Notes: a model not told the origin generated them from the letters alone. DNA of 64,000 nucleotides from Neobittarella massiliensis (ex Bilen et al. 2018) (GCF_900289145.1 NZ_OKQO01000003.1:269351-333350); one strand, 5' to 3'. Shown: positions 1-8,671, numbered from the stretch's first letter. A program made the numbers and translations.

Positions 1-55
1 GCCGCCGTCTTATCGGTAAAGACCGGGTCCCGCTACACGGCGGTGGCCCGTCTGG

Positions 56-949
56 TCATTCCATGCCCAGTATGGCGATGCCGATCACCGCCAGGCCAAT
101 GACCGCGTAGTACTTCCAGTTGAGTTTCTCTTTTAAAAACAGCCGGCTCCACAGCACGCTGAACACACAGTAGCTGCTGATGAGCGGGGCCGCCACCACC
201 GCATTGGCGCCGATGGCAAAAATGTAGGTGAACTGGCCGGCAGTCTCCACCAGCGCCGCCGCCATCTTGGGCTTTTCGTCCCACAGGCGGATCTTCTGCT
301 TTTTAATGATCACCACGTAGATAAAGGCGCAGATAGCCATAAACAAAAAGGTGAACTCATAGGCGATGTTGGCCTGCTCCTCGGCAATGGCCACATCTAA
401 AAGCATTGCGTCGGCAAAGGTGCCCAGCCCGTCTATCAGGCAGTATAAGATGGGGAACAATATGGCGATAAAGCTCTTTTGGTACTTTACGTTGGCCACC
501 TGCTGGCGCAGCTGCCGCGCCGCGTCGTCCTGCCTTTTTTCCAGCAGGCTCAAAAGCAGCACCGCCAGGCAGATGAGCCCCACCGCCAGCAGCTGCAGGC
601 CGGTCATGGCCTGCTTTAAAAATATAAAGCACAAGAGTGCCGCCACCGCACCAGACGAGTTGCAGATAGGGCTCGAGACCGACAGCTCGATGTACCGCAG
701 CCCCACATAGCCCAGTACCATAGCTAAAATATACAGCAGCGAGGCGGGCAGGTAGGTGATGATGTCCCCCAGGTGAAACGGGGTGCCGGTGGCCACCATG
801 TAAATGCCGTGCAGACCCATCACCAGGCCCACCGCCATCACCATCTTCCAGTGGCTGTAGGTGTCGTCGGGCTTCGAGCCCATTTTGGAAAATAAATCCG
901 AGCCGCTCCAGAATAAGATCGAGAGCAGCGAAAAAATAAACCAGGTCAT
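56..949 (-). CDS. EamA/DMT-family membrane transporter
   Basis: This 297-residue protein is almost entirely hydrophobic, with about ten predicted membrane helices in two similar halves, as in EamA (drug/metabolite transporter) exporters. The length fits the family. A charged loop around residues 135-155 separates the halves, and the second half carries the usual helix pattern ending in a short C-terminus. The substrate cannot be read from the sequence. The ATG start is preceded by AAAAGGA. A good promoter (1203-1231, minus strand) lies about 250 bases upstream, so the mRNA has a long leader. The family is reasonably sure; the substrate is unknown. Confidence 0.8.
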   Translation of the reverse strand: MTWFIFSLLSILFWSGSDLFSKMGSKPDDTYSHWKMVMAVGLVMGLHGIYMVATGTPFHLGDIITYLPASLLYILAMVLGYVGLRYIELSVSSPICNSSGAVAALLCFIFLKQAMTGLQLLAVGLICLAVLLLSLLEKRQDDAARQLRQQVANVKYQKSFIAILFPILYCLIDGLGTFADAMLLDVAIAEEQANIAYEFTFLFMAICAFIYVVIIKKQKIRLWDEKPKMAAALVETAGQFTYIFAIGANAVVAAPLISSYCVFSVLWSRLFLKEKLNWKYYAVIGLAVIGIAILGME

Positions 950-1202
950 AAGTAGATAGCGTCCTTTTCTCTATTTGATCTTCCCCTAATAAAAGCCGCA
1001 GATGAAAGCGGGGAGCGCGCATCCAGCTGCCGTGTGTGGTGCAGCTGCGCGCGCGGGGGCGGACGCCGGGGGAACCGGTGCGCTACGCTGTCCCAGCAGT
1101 GGCACGGTATATGGGGCGCAGTGGTGGTCGTGTGGCGCACAGGTCCTCCTCCTCTCGGTGCAAAATAGCGGGCCCGGCCCGCAACATCTCAAAAAACAAT
1201 TT

Positions 1203-1231
1203 ATTCTAGCACATATCGCCCCCGCTGGCAA
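1203..1231 (-). promoter_or_regulatory. Sigma-A promoter for the EamA-type transporter
   Basis: On the minus strand, TTGCCA and TAGAAT are separated by 17 bases. Transcription would start near 1196 and give a leader of about 247 nt before the ATG at 949. The leader is GC-rich and starts with a GCGGG/CCCGC hairpin. I do not recognise a riboswitch in it. Confidence 0.5.
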
Positions 1232-1393
1232 GAAAAAACAGTTTTCTCCCACCCCCGGTACCGCCAACGCCCCACTCGCGCTGCCTTTCACGCTCATCTC
1301 GCTTTTTTCTGTGTACATGCCCGTCCCCACACCGGGCGCACCGCCGGCACCTCAGCCACCCATCTCGCTCAAGCCCCGCCGCCCATCACCCCC

Positions 1394-1945
1394 CAGCACC
1401 TCCCACCGTACATTTTCCCATCCGTCCCGCTATCCCCGCTACTATCCCCACCACCAACCGTGCCCCCCGGCCCACCATAGCGCCCCATACCCAGCCACCC
1501 GACTGCCTTTTCTACCCTATTTCATCAGCGACATTCCCAGTGTCTCACTCACCGGCAATATACCCCCACCTATAACACTCCATCCCACCCCAGCACCCCC
1601 GCAAAATCCCCAGCACCTCCTACCACATATTTTCCTGTCCGTCCCGCTACCCCCGATACTATCCCCACCACCAACCGCGCCCCCAGCCCACCATAGCGCC
1701 CCATACCCAGCCATCCGGCTGCCTTTTCTGCTCTATTTCATCGGCGACATTCCCAGTGTCCCACTACCGGCAATATACCCCCATCTATAACGTTCCATCC
1801 CACCCCAGCACCCCCGCAAAATTTCCAGCACCTCCCACCGTGCATGTTCCTGCCCGTCCCTCTACCCCCGATACTATCCCCGCCACCAACCGCGCCCCCA
1901 GCCCACCATAGCGCCCCATACCCAGTCGACCAGCTGCCTTTCTTG
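1394..1945. repeat. Tandem repeat of about 216 bp, roughly 2.6 copies
   Basis: The word CAGCACCTCC recurs at 1394, 1611 and 1826, and CCCACCATAGCGCCCCATAC recurs at 1471, 1687 and 1902, which gives periods of 215-217 bp. Copies differ by scattered substitutions, and the third is partial. The unit is non-coding as far as can be seen and lies inside the cytosine-rich tract. Confidence 0.85.
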
Positions 1946-2219
1946 CACCGCCTCAGTAGTACCACTATCCGTGCCCCACCCATCGGCAACATCCTCACCG
2001 ATAACATTCCCAGCCCACCAAAGCCCACCAAAGCCACCCACAGTACACCCATAAACCACCTCAGCTACTCCCACCGCGCAGTTTTTCTGCCAACTCCTGC
2101 GCCGAAAATATCCCCACTATCTACCGTTCCGCCACCCCACGCCCAACCAATTCTCTTTCGTCAACACTCAAAGCCCCACCACCCGGCTCTGCGATCGCCA
2201 CCCACCGCCCACGGTACGC

Positions 2220-2260
2220 AAAAAGGCCGGGGCGCTGCACCGCGCTCCGGCCTTTTTGTC
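2220..2260 (-). terminator. Intrinsic terminator after the CmpB-type gene
   Basis: A GC-rich hairpin with AAAGGCCGG and CCGGCCTTT arms is flanked by A and T runs, so it can end transcripts from either side. It lies just past the stop codon at 2273. Confidence 0.8.
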
Positions 2261-2272
2261 GTAGTATGTCGT

Positions 2273-2968
2273 TTAAATAAATTTCATATTGGGGTATACT
2301 TCTTTTAAGTAGTCGTCGGGGTAGGTCTGGTCTAAAAATACGGCAAAGCCCCCCTCTGGCGCCACCCCCTGCCGCCGCTGGCCGCTGCGCCACACCGCCG
2401 CCGCCGAGAGGACCATGTCCACCGCTAAAAATATCGCCACCACCGAGGTCAGCGGCACCGCCCAGCGGGTGGGTATGTGCCGTATCAGGTCACAAAACCA
2501 GGGGTAGATGGCCCGCAAAAACACCAGCCCCAGCAGCCCCCAAAATATGGCGTACTTTATGTTGGTGCGGCCGCCCAGGTTCAGCGGCGAGCCGGTATAA
2601 TCCCACGAGACCGAGCCGAACACCAGCTCCTGCACCAGCGAGCACACAAACTCAAACACGGCGCCGAACACGGCGCTCACCCCAAATATCACCAAGTTGT
2701 GGCAGCGCTCAAAACGACCCAATATCGCGCTCAGCGCCGCTGCCCCCAGCCCGTATATCTGCGAAAAGGGGCCGTATAAAAGCCCCTGCCGGCTCTCAAA
2801 ACTGCCGTGGCGCACAAAATAAAAAAGCATCTCCACCACATAGCCCAAAATGCTGGCGATCACAAATATCCAAAACAGCTGGTACAGGCTGGGGGCGTCG
2901 GGATGGCGCCGGGTGGCAGCCGCCTTCTGTTGGGTCTGGCCGTCGATGGGGGCAGAGCTAGCTTGCAT
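2273..2968 (-). CDS. Putative ABC-transporter type IV membrane protein (PF06541, CmpB-like)
   Basis: This 231-residue membrane protein has a soluble N-terminus of about 28 residues, then five or so helices. The middle has the family hallmark GGRTNIKYAIFWGLLG (about residues 130-146), typical of PF06541 proteins of Firmicutes, which were named after an ABC transporter but have no proven function. No ATPase gene is adjacent. A GAGGT stretch precedes the ATG. The gene stands alone between a terminator on its 3' side and a gene-free region upstream. Confidence 0.75.
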   Translation of the reverse strand: MQASSAPIDGQTQQKAAATRRHPDAPSLYQLFWIFVIASILGYVVEMLFYFVRHGSFESRQGLLYGPFSQIYGLGAAALSAILGRFERCHNLVIFGVSAVFGAVFEFVCSLVQELVFGSVSWDYTGSPLNLGGRTNIKYAIFWGLLGLVFLRAIYPWFCDLIRHIPTRWAVPLTSVVAIFLAVDMVLSAAAVWRSGQRRQGVAPEGGFAVFLDQTYPDDYLKEVYPNMKFI

Positions 2969-3487
2969 AGTCAGGTACCTCGTTTCCGTTATGCTCTACG
3001 TGTAAAAAACAGAGTATACACCCCAGTATAAGACGATCTGTCTTTAAATGCCACCGGTTTTCGGGTCATCGGGGCAGGTTTAAGAAATTTGTCATTTTTT
3101 CTGGTATTTGATTTTTTTGTTACCGTCTCGGGTCAAGCCGGTGAACTGTCCTCAGGCCGGCAGCTGATGTTCGCGCAGAACTTGTGCGGCACCGGCAGGG
3201 GCGAGTGCCCCGTCCGCCAGTTCAGCCATGCACCAGTCCGCCACTCCACCCAGCCGCCGCAGCGCATACGGCACCCCTCTTCTATTTCACCGGGGCCGGG
3301 CAGGTGCCCGGGCGTTCACTATAGTCTGTCCGCGCTATGCCCTGCCCATGCCCCCTATCCGCCCAAACATGCCAAATCGTGCTCAAACAGCGCCCAATAC
3401 CTACTAATTTACAATTTCGTAACAATTTCCAGGCGCTACATTTGCCGCCATACCGCCGTTTTCTCGTTTCTCAGCTGCCTGGGGCAC
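2969..3487. other. Gene-free region between the CmpB-type gene and mgtE
   Basis: I see no supported gene here. The longest open frames have no ribosome site and low-complexity products. The part next to 2968 should hold the minus-strand promoter of the CmpB-type gene (candidate boxes near 3005-3030 are weak). I found no known RNA motif. Confidence 0.4.
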
Positions 3488-3522
3488 CAAAAAACGGACC
3501 GCCCCTTTTTGGTGGGCGGCCC
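3488..3522 (-). terminator. Intrinsic terminator of mgtE
   Basis: Read on the minus strand, GGGCCGCCC and GGGCGGTCC form a 9-bp stem followed by GTTTTTT, about 30 bases beyond the mgtE stop codon. Confidence 0.8.
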
Positions 3523-3552
3523 GCGTCAAGATCGCACTGGCTAAACCGTGTC

Positions 3553-4905
3553 TTAGTGGATGTGCAGGATGGTGGTGGCCAAAACAAAGTAGATCATCAG
3601 CGACACCGCATCCACGATGGTGGTGATCAGCGGGCTGGCCATAATGGCCGGGTCCATTTTCAGCTTCTGGGCAATAATGGGCAGCAGTCCGCCGCAGATC
3701 TTGGCGATGATCACGGTGCAAAACAGGCTGGCGCAGATGGTCACGGCCACCAGCACCCCCACCCGGTCAAAGAGCAGCAGCTTGCCAAAGTTCACCACCG
3801 CCAGCACCGAGCCGGTCAGCAGGCTCACGGCAAATTCCTTGCGCAGCACCACAAGGGCGTCTTTGGGGGCGATATCGCCCAGGGCCAAGCTGCGTATCAC
3901 CATGGTCGCCGACTGGCTGCCGGCGTTGCCGCCGGTGTCCATCAGCTGGGGGATGTAGGCCGCCAGCAGCACCATAGAAGAGAGTACTTCGTCAAAGCGG
4001 CGGATGATGGCCCCGGTGATTGAGGCCGAGATCATCAGCACCAGCAGCCACACGATGCGGTGCTTGGCCAGAGTCAGGGCACTGGTCTTCAGGTAGCTGT
4101 CGTCGGCAGGGGAGACGGCGTTCATCTTGTAGATGTCCTCGGTGGCCTGCTCCTCCATCACATCAACCACGTCGTCCAGGGTGATCACGCCCACCAACCG
4201 GTCCTCCCGGTCTACAACGGGCAGCGTGTACAGGTCGTATTTCTTAAATACCTCTACCACCTGTTCCTCGTCGTCCAGCGTGCCCACCTTGCAGATCTCG
4301 GGGTCGGCCAGCTCAATGATCTTGGTGCTGTCGTCGGCCAGCAGAATGTCCTGCAGAGCCACCGACCCCTCCAGCAGCTTGGTGGGGGAGGTGACAAAGC
4401 AGGTCTCGATGGTCTCTTTTTTATCGCGGCTGCCGCGGATGTCGGCAATGGCCTCGGCCACCGTCTCGTCCCGCCGCAGCTCCATAAACTCCAGCGTCAT
4501 CAGGCTGCCGGCCGACCCCTCGGGGTACTGCAGCAGCTGATTGATCTGGCTGCGGGTAGCCGAGTCGGTGGCCGCCAGCACCCGCTTTACGATGCCGGCC
4601 GGCATCTCTTCGATAAAGTCGATGGTATCGTCAAAAAACAACTCGTCAACGATGGTGGCGAGCTCTTTGTCGGTGATGCCCTCAACGATGCGCTGCTGTA
4701 CGTCGCTGTCCAGGTGCGAGAACACCTCGGCCGCCACCTCTTTGGGCAGCACGCGAAACAACAGCACCAGCGCGGCGTCGGGCAGCTCAGAAAACAGCTC
4801 CGCCACATCGGCAGGGTTGCAGGCCAGCAAAAAGGCGCGGGCCGCGGCAAACTGCTTTTCCTCCACCAACTGGCACAGCGCGTCGATGGTGATGAATTTG
4901 CTCAT
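3553..4905 (-). CDS. mgtE: Magnesium transporter MgtE
   Basis: A 450-residue MgtE-family magnesium channel of the inner membrane. Residues 1-120 form the superhelical N domain (repeated DVAELF/LFRVLP-type helices), about 125-255 a pair of CBS domains that sense cytosolic magnesium, and 270-450 five transmembrane helices with the pore signature DTGGNAGSQSATMVIRS. I chose the ATG at 4905 because AGGAGG lies eight bases upstream; a TTG 16 codons further out falls inside a terminator hairpin and is unlikely. The gene has its own promoter (5234-5262) and a leader of about 320 nt that contains a terminator, so expression is probably controlled by attenuation. Family assignment is firm. Confidence 0.95.
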   Translation of the reverse strand: MSKFITIDALCQLVEEKQFAAARAFLLACNPADVAELFSELPDAALVLLFRVLPKEVAAEVFSHLDSDVQQRIVEGITDKELATIVDELFFDDTIDFIEEMPAGIVKRVLAATDSATRSQINQLLQYPEGSAGSLMTLEFMELRRDETVAEAIADIRGSRDKKETIETCFVTSPTKLLEGSVALQDILLADDSTKIIELADPEICKVGTLDDEEQVVEVFKKYDLYTLPVVDREDRLVGVITLDDVVDVMEEQATEDIYKMNAVSPADDSYLKTSALTLAKHRIVWLLVLMISASITGAIIRRFDEVLSSMVLLAAYIPQLMDTGGNAGSQSATMVIRSLALGDIAPKDALVVLRKEFAVSLLTGSVLAVVNFGKLLLFDRVGVLVAVTICASLFCTVIIAKICGGLLPIIAQKLKMDPAIMASPLITTIVDAVSLMIYFVLATTILHIH

Positions 4906-4938
4906 AATATTTTCCCTCCTCGCGGTAAATTTGGGCAA

Positions 4939-4970
4939 CAAAAAAGACCACAAGTCTCTCGCTGCGGTCT
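4939..4970 (-). terminator. Attenuator-like terminator in the mgtE leader
   Basis: On the minus strand the arms AGACCGCA and TGTGGTCT (one G-U pair) with a 10-base loop are followed by six U. The hairpin lies between the mgtE promoter and its ribosome site, about 35 bases before the start codon, so it must be read through for mgtE expression. Confidence 0.75.
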
Positions 4971-5227
4971 AGTACAGGTGCCGAATATTACCGGGAGAAA
5001 GCGCACACATCCCCCGCGGGGGCAAACGCGCGCCCTACAGGGAAGTGCCGGGTGACAAAGAGAGCGGAACAGACATCTCCTCCCGCTGCGGCACGTCGCC
5101 TGCGCATTCAGCCCGGGTATTCGCACCTCTACTACTGCCAGCGTCCATTGTCTGTCCACCTCCTAAAAAGTCAAATCTGTGAGTCTTTTACACAGCCCCG
5201 GGCAGCGCACACGCCGCCTTTTGGGCC
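4971..5227 (-). promoter_or_regulatory. Long mgtE leader, probable regulatory RNA of unassigned class
   Basis: About 257 nt separate the predicted transcription start from the attenuator. The RNA is GC-rich with several possible stems (for example CCCCCGCGGGGG near 5010-5022). Magnesium transporter leaders are often M-box riboswitches, but the M-box conserved strings are not visible. A segment AGAGGTGCGAA (near 5120-5130) is like the start of a lysine riboswitch, but the other conserved lysine elements are missing. The class is left open. Confidence 0.5.
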
Positions 5228-5233
5228 ACACCC

Positions 5234-5262
5234 ATTGTATAGCCCACCCCCCAAAAAGTCAA
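5234..5262 (-). promoter_or_regulatory. Sigma-A promoter of mgtE
   Basis: TTGACT, 17 bases, TACAAT on the minus strand. Transcription would start near 5227. Confidence 0.65.
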
Positions 5263-5312
5263 GCAAAATCGCCCGCCTGCCGCCGGGCCGCAACGCCCCG
5301 GGCCCGGACCGG

Positions 5313-5933
5313 TCAGCTCCTGGCCTGCGGCGGCTTAACGGTGGGCAGTGCCAGCCGAAAACGCATGCACAAAAGGCGGGTGAAAAAGGTCAGCGCAATA
5401 CAGATGTAGGCCGCCACCTGCAGGTCGATGAGCTGGCGCAAAAACCAAAAGCATACGCTGCCGCCCACCGCCGCCACCGCGTAGATCTCCCGCGGGCGCA
5501 AAATGTGGGGGATCTCGCGGGCGAACAGGTCGCGGATGATGCCGCCGCCCACCGCCGTGATGAACGATACAAAGCAGAAGGTGATAAAGTTGAGCTCCAT
5601 CGAGATAGCGGTGATGCCCGCCTCGATGGCAAAGGTAGCCAGCCCCAGCGCGTCAAAAATATCCAGCGCAAAGCTCCAGCGTATCTGCCCCTTGGTCAGT
5701 ATCACAAAGGCGGTGGTCAGCAGGATGAGCAAACTGTACTCGTAGCGCTCAAAAAATATGGGCAGCGAGTCGCGGCGGATGATGATGTCCCGTATCACGC
5801 CACCGCCAATAGCCGTCACCCCAGCCATGATGAGAATGCCCAGGTAGTCCATCCGCTTTTTAATGGCCGTGCTGGCCCCCGAAATAGCAAACGCCACGAT
5901 GCCGATATAGTCCAAATAGTCGATGATCCCCAC
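5313..5933 (-). CDS. UPF0126/TRIC-like membrane protein
   Basis: A 206-residue protein with about seven helices arranged as an internal duplication, each half carrying the UPF0126 glycine signature (AIGGGVIRD and AVGGGIIRDL, about residues 45-55 and 130-140). Bacterial members of this family are related to TRIC cation channels; YadS and YicG are well-known relatives, with proposed roles in small-solute or cation transport. I favour the GTG at 5933, which has GAGGG eight bases upstream, over an in-frame GTG eight codons earlier. It lies just upstream of the mgtE promoter on the same strand and may be a separate unit. Confidence 0.85.
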   Translation of the reverse strand: MGIIDYLDYIGIVAFAISGASTAIKKRMDYLGILIMAGVTAIGGGVIRDIIIRRDSLPIFFERYEYSLLILLTTAFVILTKGQIRWSFALDIFDALGLATFAIEAGITAISMELNFITFCFVSFITAVGGGIIRDLFAREIPHILRPREIYAVAAVGGSVCFWFLRQLIDLQVAAYICIALTFFTRLLCMRFRLALPTVKPPQARS

Positions 5934-6026
5934 AGCTCGTCCCTCATTCCTGTCCACTGCCGTCCAGAGCGGCCCTCTTTTGCCCCATTATACGGGAAAA
6001 CACCGTGCAGTTCAATAAAAACAGCG

Positions 6027-6055
6027 TTGACAACCCAGCCCAAAAGAGCTATCTT
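6027..6055 (+). promoter_or_regulatory. Sigma-A promoter for the substrate-binding lipoprotein
   Basis: TTGACA, 17 bases, TATCTT. The leader of about 120 nt contains an imperfect hairpin (GCTGT...ACAGC, 6073-6111); I do not recognise a riboswitch. Confidence 0.65.
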
Positions 6056-6185
6056 TTAAAGTATTCTAACTGCTGTGTTTTTCGCCTGACAGTGGGAAAA
6101 AATAACAGCTGGGGCCCACCGGGCAGATCACTTTCCCGGCAGGCTCCGCGCGCCGGACAAAATACCGGCAGAGGGGAGCACACCA

Positions 6186-7196
6186 ATGAAAAAAATACTA
6201 TCTCTAGCGCTGGCAGCGTTGCTGGTACTTTCTGTATTTGCCGGCTGCGGCGACAAAAAGGGGACCGATAGCGGCAGCAGTAGTGGCGCCAGCTCTAAGC
6301 AGGGCGCCGATGTGCGCATAGCCGGTGTCAAGTCTCCGGCCGGTATCAGCTTGGCTAAGCTCATGAAAGACAGCGGCGACAAAAAGACCGCCAATCAATA
6401 TACCGCGACGCTGTACGGCGATGCCGCCACCGCCGCCGAAAAGCTGTCTGCGGGCGAGGTGGATATCGCCGTGCTGCCCACCGACGTAGCCGCCGCTCTG
6501 TACGCCCAAAACAGCGGCAGTGTACAGCTGCTGGCCGCCAATGTGCTGGGGGCCCTCACTGTAGTCGACACCACCGGCGAGATAAAAAATCTCTACGGGC
6601 TCATGGGCCAAACAGTCTACGCCGCCGGTCAGGGGACCACGTCTGAATATCTGCTCAACTACGTGCTCGATCACAGTGGTCTCACCGTGGGTACCGATGT
6701 GCGCATAGAATATGTCGACAGTTACGACCAGCTGGTCGATATGGTCGCCGACGGGCGGGCGCCGCTGGCAGTGATGCCCGAACCCTATCTCTCGTCTGCA
6801 CTGGCCAAAAACGGCAGTGCCAAGGCGGCCGTCGATCTCGGCGGTGAGTGGGACCGGGTCTCGGATGGCAAGGAGCTGCTGTTGGGCGCCGCAGTGGCCC
6901 GCACCGACTTCGTCAAAGAAAACGGACAGGCGGTAAAAGACTTTTTGCAGGACTTCCAGAACTCGGTCGAGTTTGCCGCTGGCAACACTGAAGAGACAGC
7001 TGCGCTGGCTCAAAAATACGATATCATGAAAGCCGAGATCGCCGAGCGGGCCATTCCCAATCTCGGCATCGCCTACCGCGACGGCGAGTCGATGAAAGCG
7101 TCGGTCTCCTCACTGCTGCAGATTTTGTTCGAGGCCAATGCGCAGTCTGTCGGCGGCTCGCTGCCGGGAGATGACTTCTATTACGCCAAAGCGTAG
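6186..7196 (+). CDS. ABC-type substrate-binding lipoprotein, NMT1/TauA-like
   Basis: A 336-residue exported lipoprotein. Residues 1-19 are a signal peptide ending in the lipobox VFAGC, so it should be lipid-anchored to the outer face of the membrane. A Ser/Gly linker follows, then a type 2 periplasmic-binding fold resembling the NMT1/TauA/SsuA group that binds sulfonates, thiamine precursors or other small organics. The usual permease and ATPase genes are absent on both sides, so it either works with a transporter encoded elsewhere or has another binding role. The ATG is preceded by AGGGGAGC. The ligand is unknown. Confidence 0.8.
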   Translation: MKKILSLALAALLVLSVFAGCGDKKGTDSGSSSGASSKQGADVRIAGVKSPAGISLAKLMKDSGDKKTANQYTATLYGDAATAAEKLSAGEVDIAVLPTDVAAALYAQNSGSVQLLAANVLGALTVVDTTGEIKNLYGLMGQTVYAAGQGTTSEYLLNYVLDHSGLTVGTDVRIEYVDSYDQLVDMVADGRAPLAVMPEPYLSSALAKNGSAKAAVDLGGEWDRVSDGKELLLGAAVARTDFVKENGQAVKDFLQDFQNSVEFAAGNTEETAALAQKYDIMKAEIAERAIPNLGIAYRDGESMKASVSSLLQILFEANAQSVGGSLPGDDFYYAKA

Positions 7197-7253
7197 AGTG
7201 CCCGCTGCCATCCTGGCCGGCAGTCCCCCACAAAAGATGATCTGCGATCCGTC

Positions 7254-7282
7254 TTTACAAGCCGAATAAAATCGTGTATGCT
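7254..7282 (+). promoter_or_regulatory. Sigma-A promoter of the uracil permease gene
   Basis: TTTACA, 17 bases, TATGCT. The predicted start (about 7289) lies directly before the terminator hairpin at 7293-7330. Confidence 0.6.
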
Positions 7283-7292
7283 GATGCAGGCG

Positions 7293-7330
7293 CAAAAAAA
7301 GCCCCCACGCTATCGTCGGGGCTTTTTTTG
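7293..7330 (+). terminator. Terminator between the lipoprotein and uracil permease genes
   Basis: AAAAAAAGCCCC and GGGGCTTTTTTT pair around an 11-base loop. It ends the lipoprotein transcript. Since the permease promoter lies upstream of it, it is also at the very 5' end of the permease mRNA and could act as an attenuator. Confidence 0.85.
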
Positions 7331-7371
7331 TGCCGTAAAAGAGGAAGAAAAACAGGAGAGAGGAAGATATT

Positions 7372-8610
7372 ATGGGAGAAACTGCCAACCTGACCACCTC
7401 CAAAAAAGTGGTGTTGGGCGTCCAGCACCTGTTTGCCATGTTCGGCGCCACCGTGCTGGTGCCGTCGCTCACCGGCCTCAACGTGTCGGTGGCGCTGATC
7501 TGCGCCGGCCTGGGCACGTTGCTTTTCCACTTGGTCACCAGCCACAAGGTGCCGGTGTTCTTGGGTTCCAGCTTTGCCTACATCGGCGCGCTGCAGATCG
7601 TCATCGGCGGCAACAGCAAAAACATCCCCAAAGCCCAGTCGGGCATCATCGCCGCCGGGCTCATCTACATACTGGTGGCCCTCATCGTCAAATACGTGGG
7701 GGTCGATGTCATCCGTAAGACCTTCCCGCCGGTGGTCACCGGCCCGGTCATCGTGGTCATCGGCCTGACACTGGCCCCCACCGGCATCTCGATGGCGCAG
7801 GTGAACTGGCCGGTAGCGCTGTTCACGCTGGCGGTCATCATAGCCGTGTCGGTTTTTACCAAAGGCTTTTTCAAGCTGGTGCCCATCCTCATCGGCCTCG
7901 TCAGCGGGTACCTGCTCTGCGTGGGCCTCGATCTGAGCGGGGTGCTGGGGGCTAAACTCATCGATACCAGCCTCATCACCGGCGCCCCCTGGATCAGCCC
8001 CTTTTGGGACTTTGGCGGCAAGTTTTTCACGCTGCCCCAGTTTGACCTGCACGCCATAACCCTCATCGCCCCGGTGGCGCTGGTCACCTTTATGGAACAC
8101 ATCGGCGACATCACCACCAACGGCTCGGTCATCGGCAAAGACCTGCTCAAAGATCCCGGCCTGCACCGCACGCTGCTGGGCGATGGGCTGGCCACCTCAC
8201 TGGCCGGCCTGCTGGGCGGCCCGGCCAACACCACCTATTCTGAAAATACCGGCGTGCTGGCTGTCACCAAGGTGTACGATACCGGCGTGCTGAAGATCGC
8301 CGGCTGCTTTGCCATCTTTTTGGGGGTGTTCGGCAAGTTCGGCGGTGTGCTGGCCAGCATCCCCGACCCGGTCAAAGGCGGCATGTCCATCATGCTCTTT
8401 GGCATGATCGCCGCCGTCGGCCTGCGCACCATCGCCGAGGCCCAGCTCGACTTTTCCCACAGCCGCAACCTCATCACCGTGGGGCTGATCCTGGTGTTCG
8501 GTCTGGGCATGTCGGCGGGCATCCAGATCGGCGAGTTCACCGTCTCCGGCCTGTTCATCGCCGTGGTGGTGGGCGTGCTGACCAACAAGATCCTGCCGCA
8601 AAACGTCTAA
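7372..8610 (+). CDS. uraA: Uracil/xanthine permease, UraA type
   Basis: A 412-residue nucleobase:cation symporter (NAT/NCS2 family) of the inner membrane with about 14 helices. Family signatures are QHLFAMFGATVLVP near the N-terminus, the substrate-site segment MEHIGDITTN (about residues 241-250) and TYSENTGVLAVTKVYD (about 287-302). This composition is closer to UraA/PyrP uracil carriers than to xanthine or urate carriers. The ribosome site GAGAGGAAG precedes the ATG. A uridine kinase gene 8 kb away would use the same pyrimidine salvage pool. Uracil as substrate is likely but not proven. Confidence 0.88.
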   Translation: MGETANLTTSKKVVLGVQHLFAMFGATVLVPSLTGLNVSVALICAGLGTLLFHLVTSHKVPVFLGSSFAYIGALQIVIGGNSKNIPKAQSGIIAAGLIYILVALIVKYVGVDVIRKTFPPVVTGPVIVVIGLTLAPTGISMAQVNWPVALFTLAVIIAVSVFTKGFFKLVPILIGLVSGYLLCVGLDLSGVLGAKLIDTSLITGAPWISPFWDFGGKFFTLPQFDLHAITLIAPVALVTFMEHIGDITTNGSVIGKDLLKDPGLHRTLLGDGLATSLAGLLGGPANTTYSENTGVLAVTKVYDTGVLKIAGCFAIFLGVFGKFGGVLASIPDPVKGGMSIMLFGMIAAVGLRTIAEAQLDFSHSRNLITVGLILVFGLGMSAGIQIGEFTVSGLFIAVVVGVLTNKILPQNV

Positions 8611-8632
8611 AAGAGCGTCCAGATGGGCATAA

Positions 8633-8671
8633 AGAGAGAGCCGCGCTGCCAACATGCAGCGCGGCTCTCTC
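8633..8671 (+). terminator. Terminator between convergent uracil permease and rluA-type genes
   Basis: A long perfect stem (GAGAGCCGCGCTGC with GCAGCGCGGCTCTC) serves both converging genes. Confidence 0.8.

Larger units (their letters stand above)
950..2219. other. Gene-free, cytosine-rich and guanine-poor tract
   Basis: Between about 1230 and 2215 the plus strand is very rich in C and poor in G; for example 1561-1620 has only three G. The plus-strand open frames are low-complexity Pro/Ser/His-rich, lack ribosome sites and resemble no family I know, so I do not call them genes. The tract holds the tandem repeat listed separately. A plus-strand transcript would resemble a Rho-loading (rut) region; the minus strand has many GGG runs. 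The left 250 bases are the transporter leader. Confidence 0.6.

Noticed and set aside
1394..1945. Tandem repeat as a CRISPR array
   Set aside because: The unit is about 216 bp and directly tandem with no short repeat and unique spacer pattern, and there are no cas genes.
1002..2308. Plus-strand open frames rich in Pro, Ser and His across the C-rich tract
   Set aside because: They follow from the base composition, have no ribosome sites and no domain, and shift frame between repeat copies.
5100..5140. Lysine riboswitch in the mgtE leader, from AGAGGTGCGAA
   Set aside because: The conserved GCCGAAG element and the 3' arm of P1 are not found, and lysine control of mgtE makes little sense.
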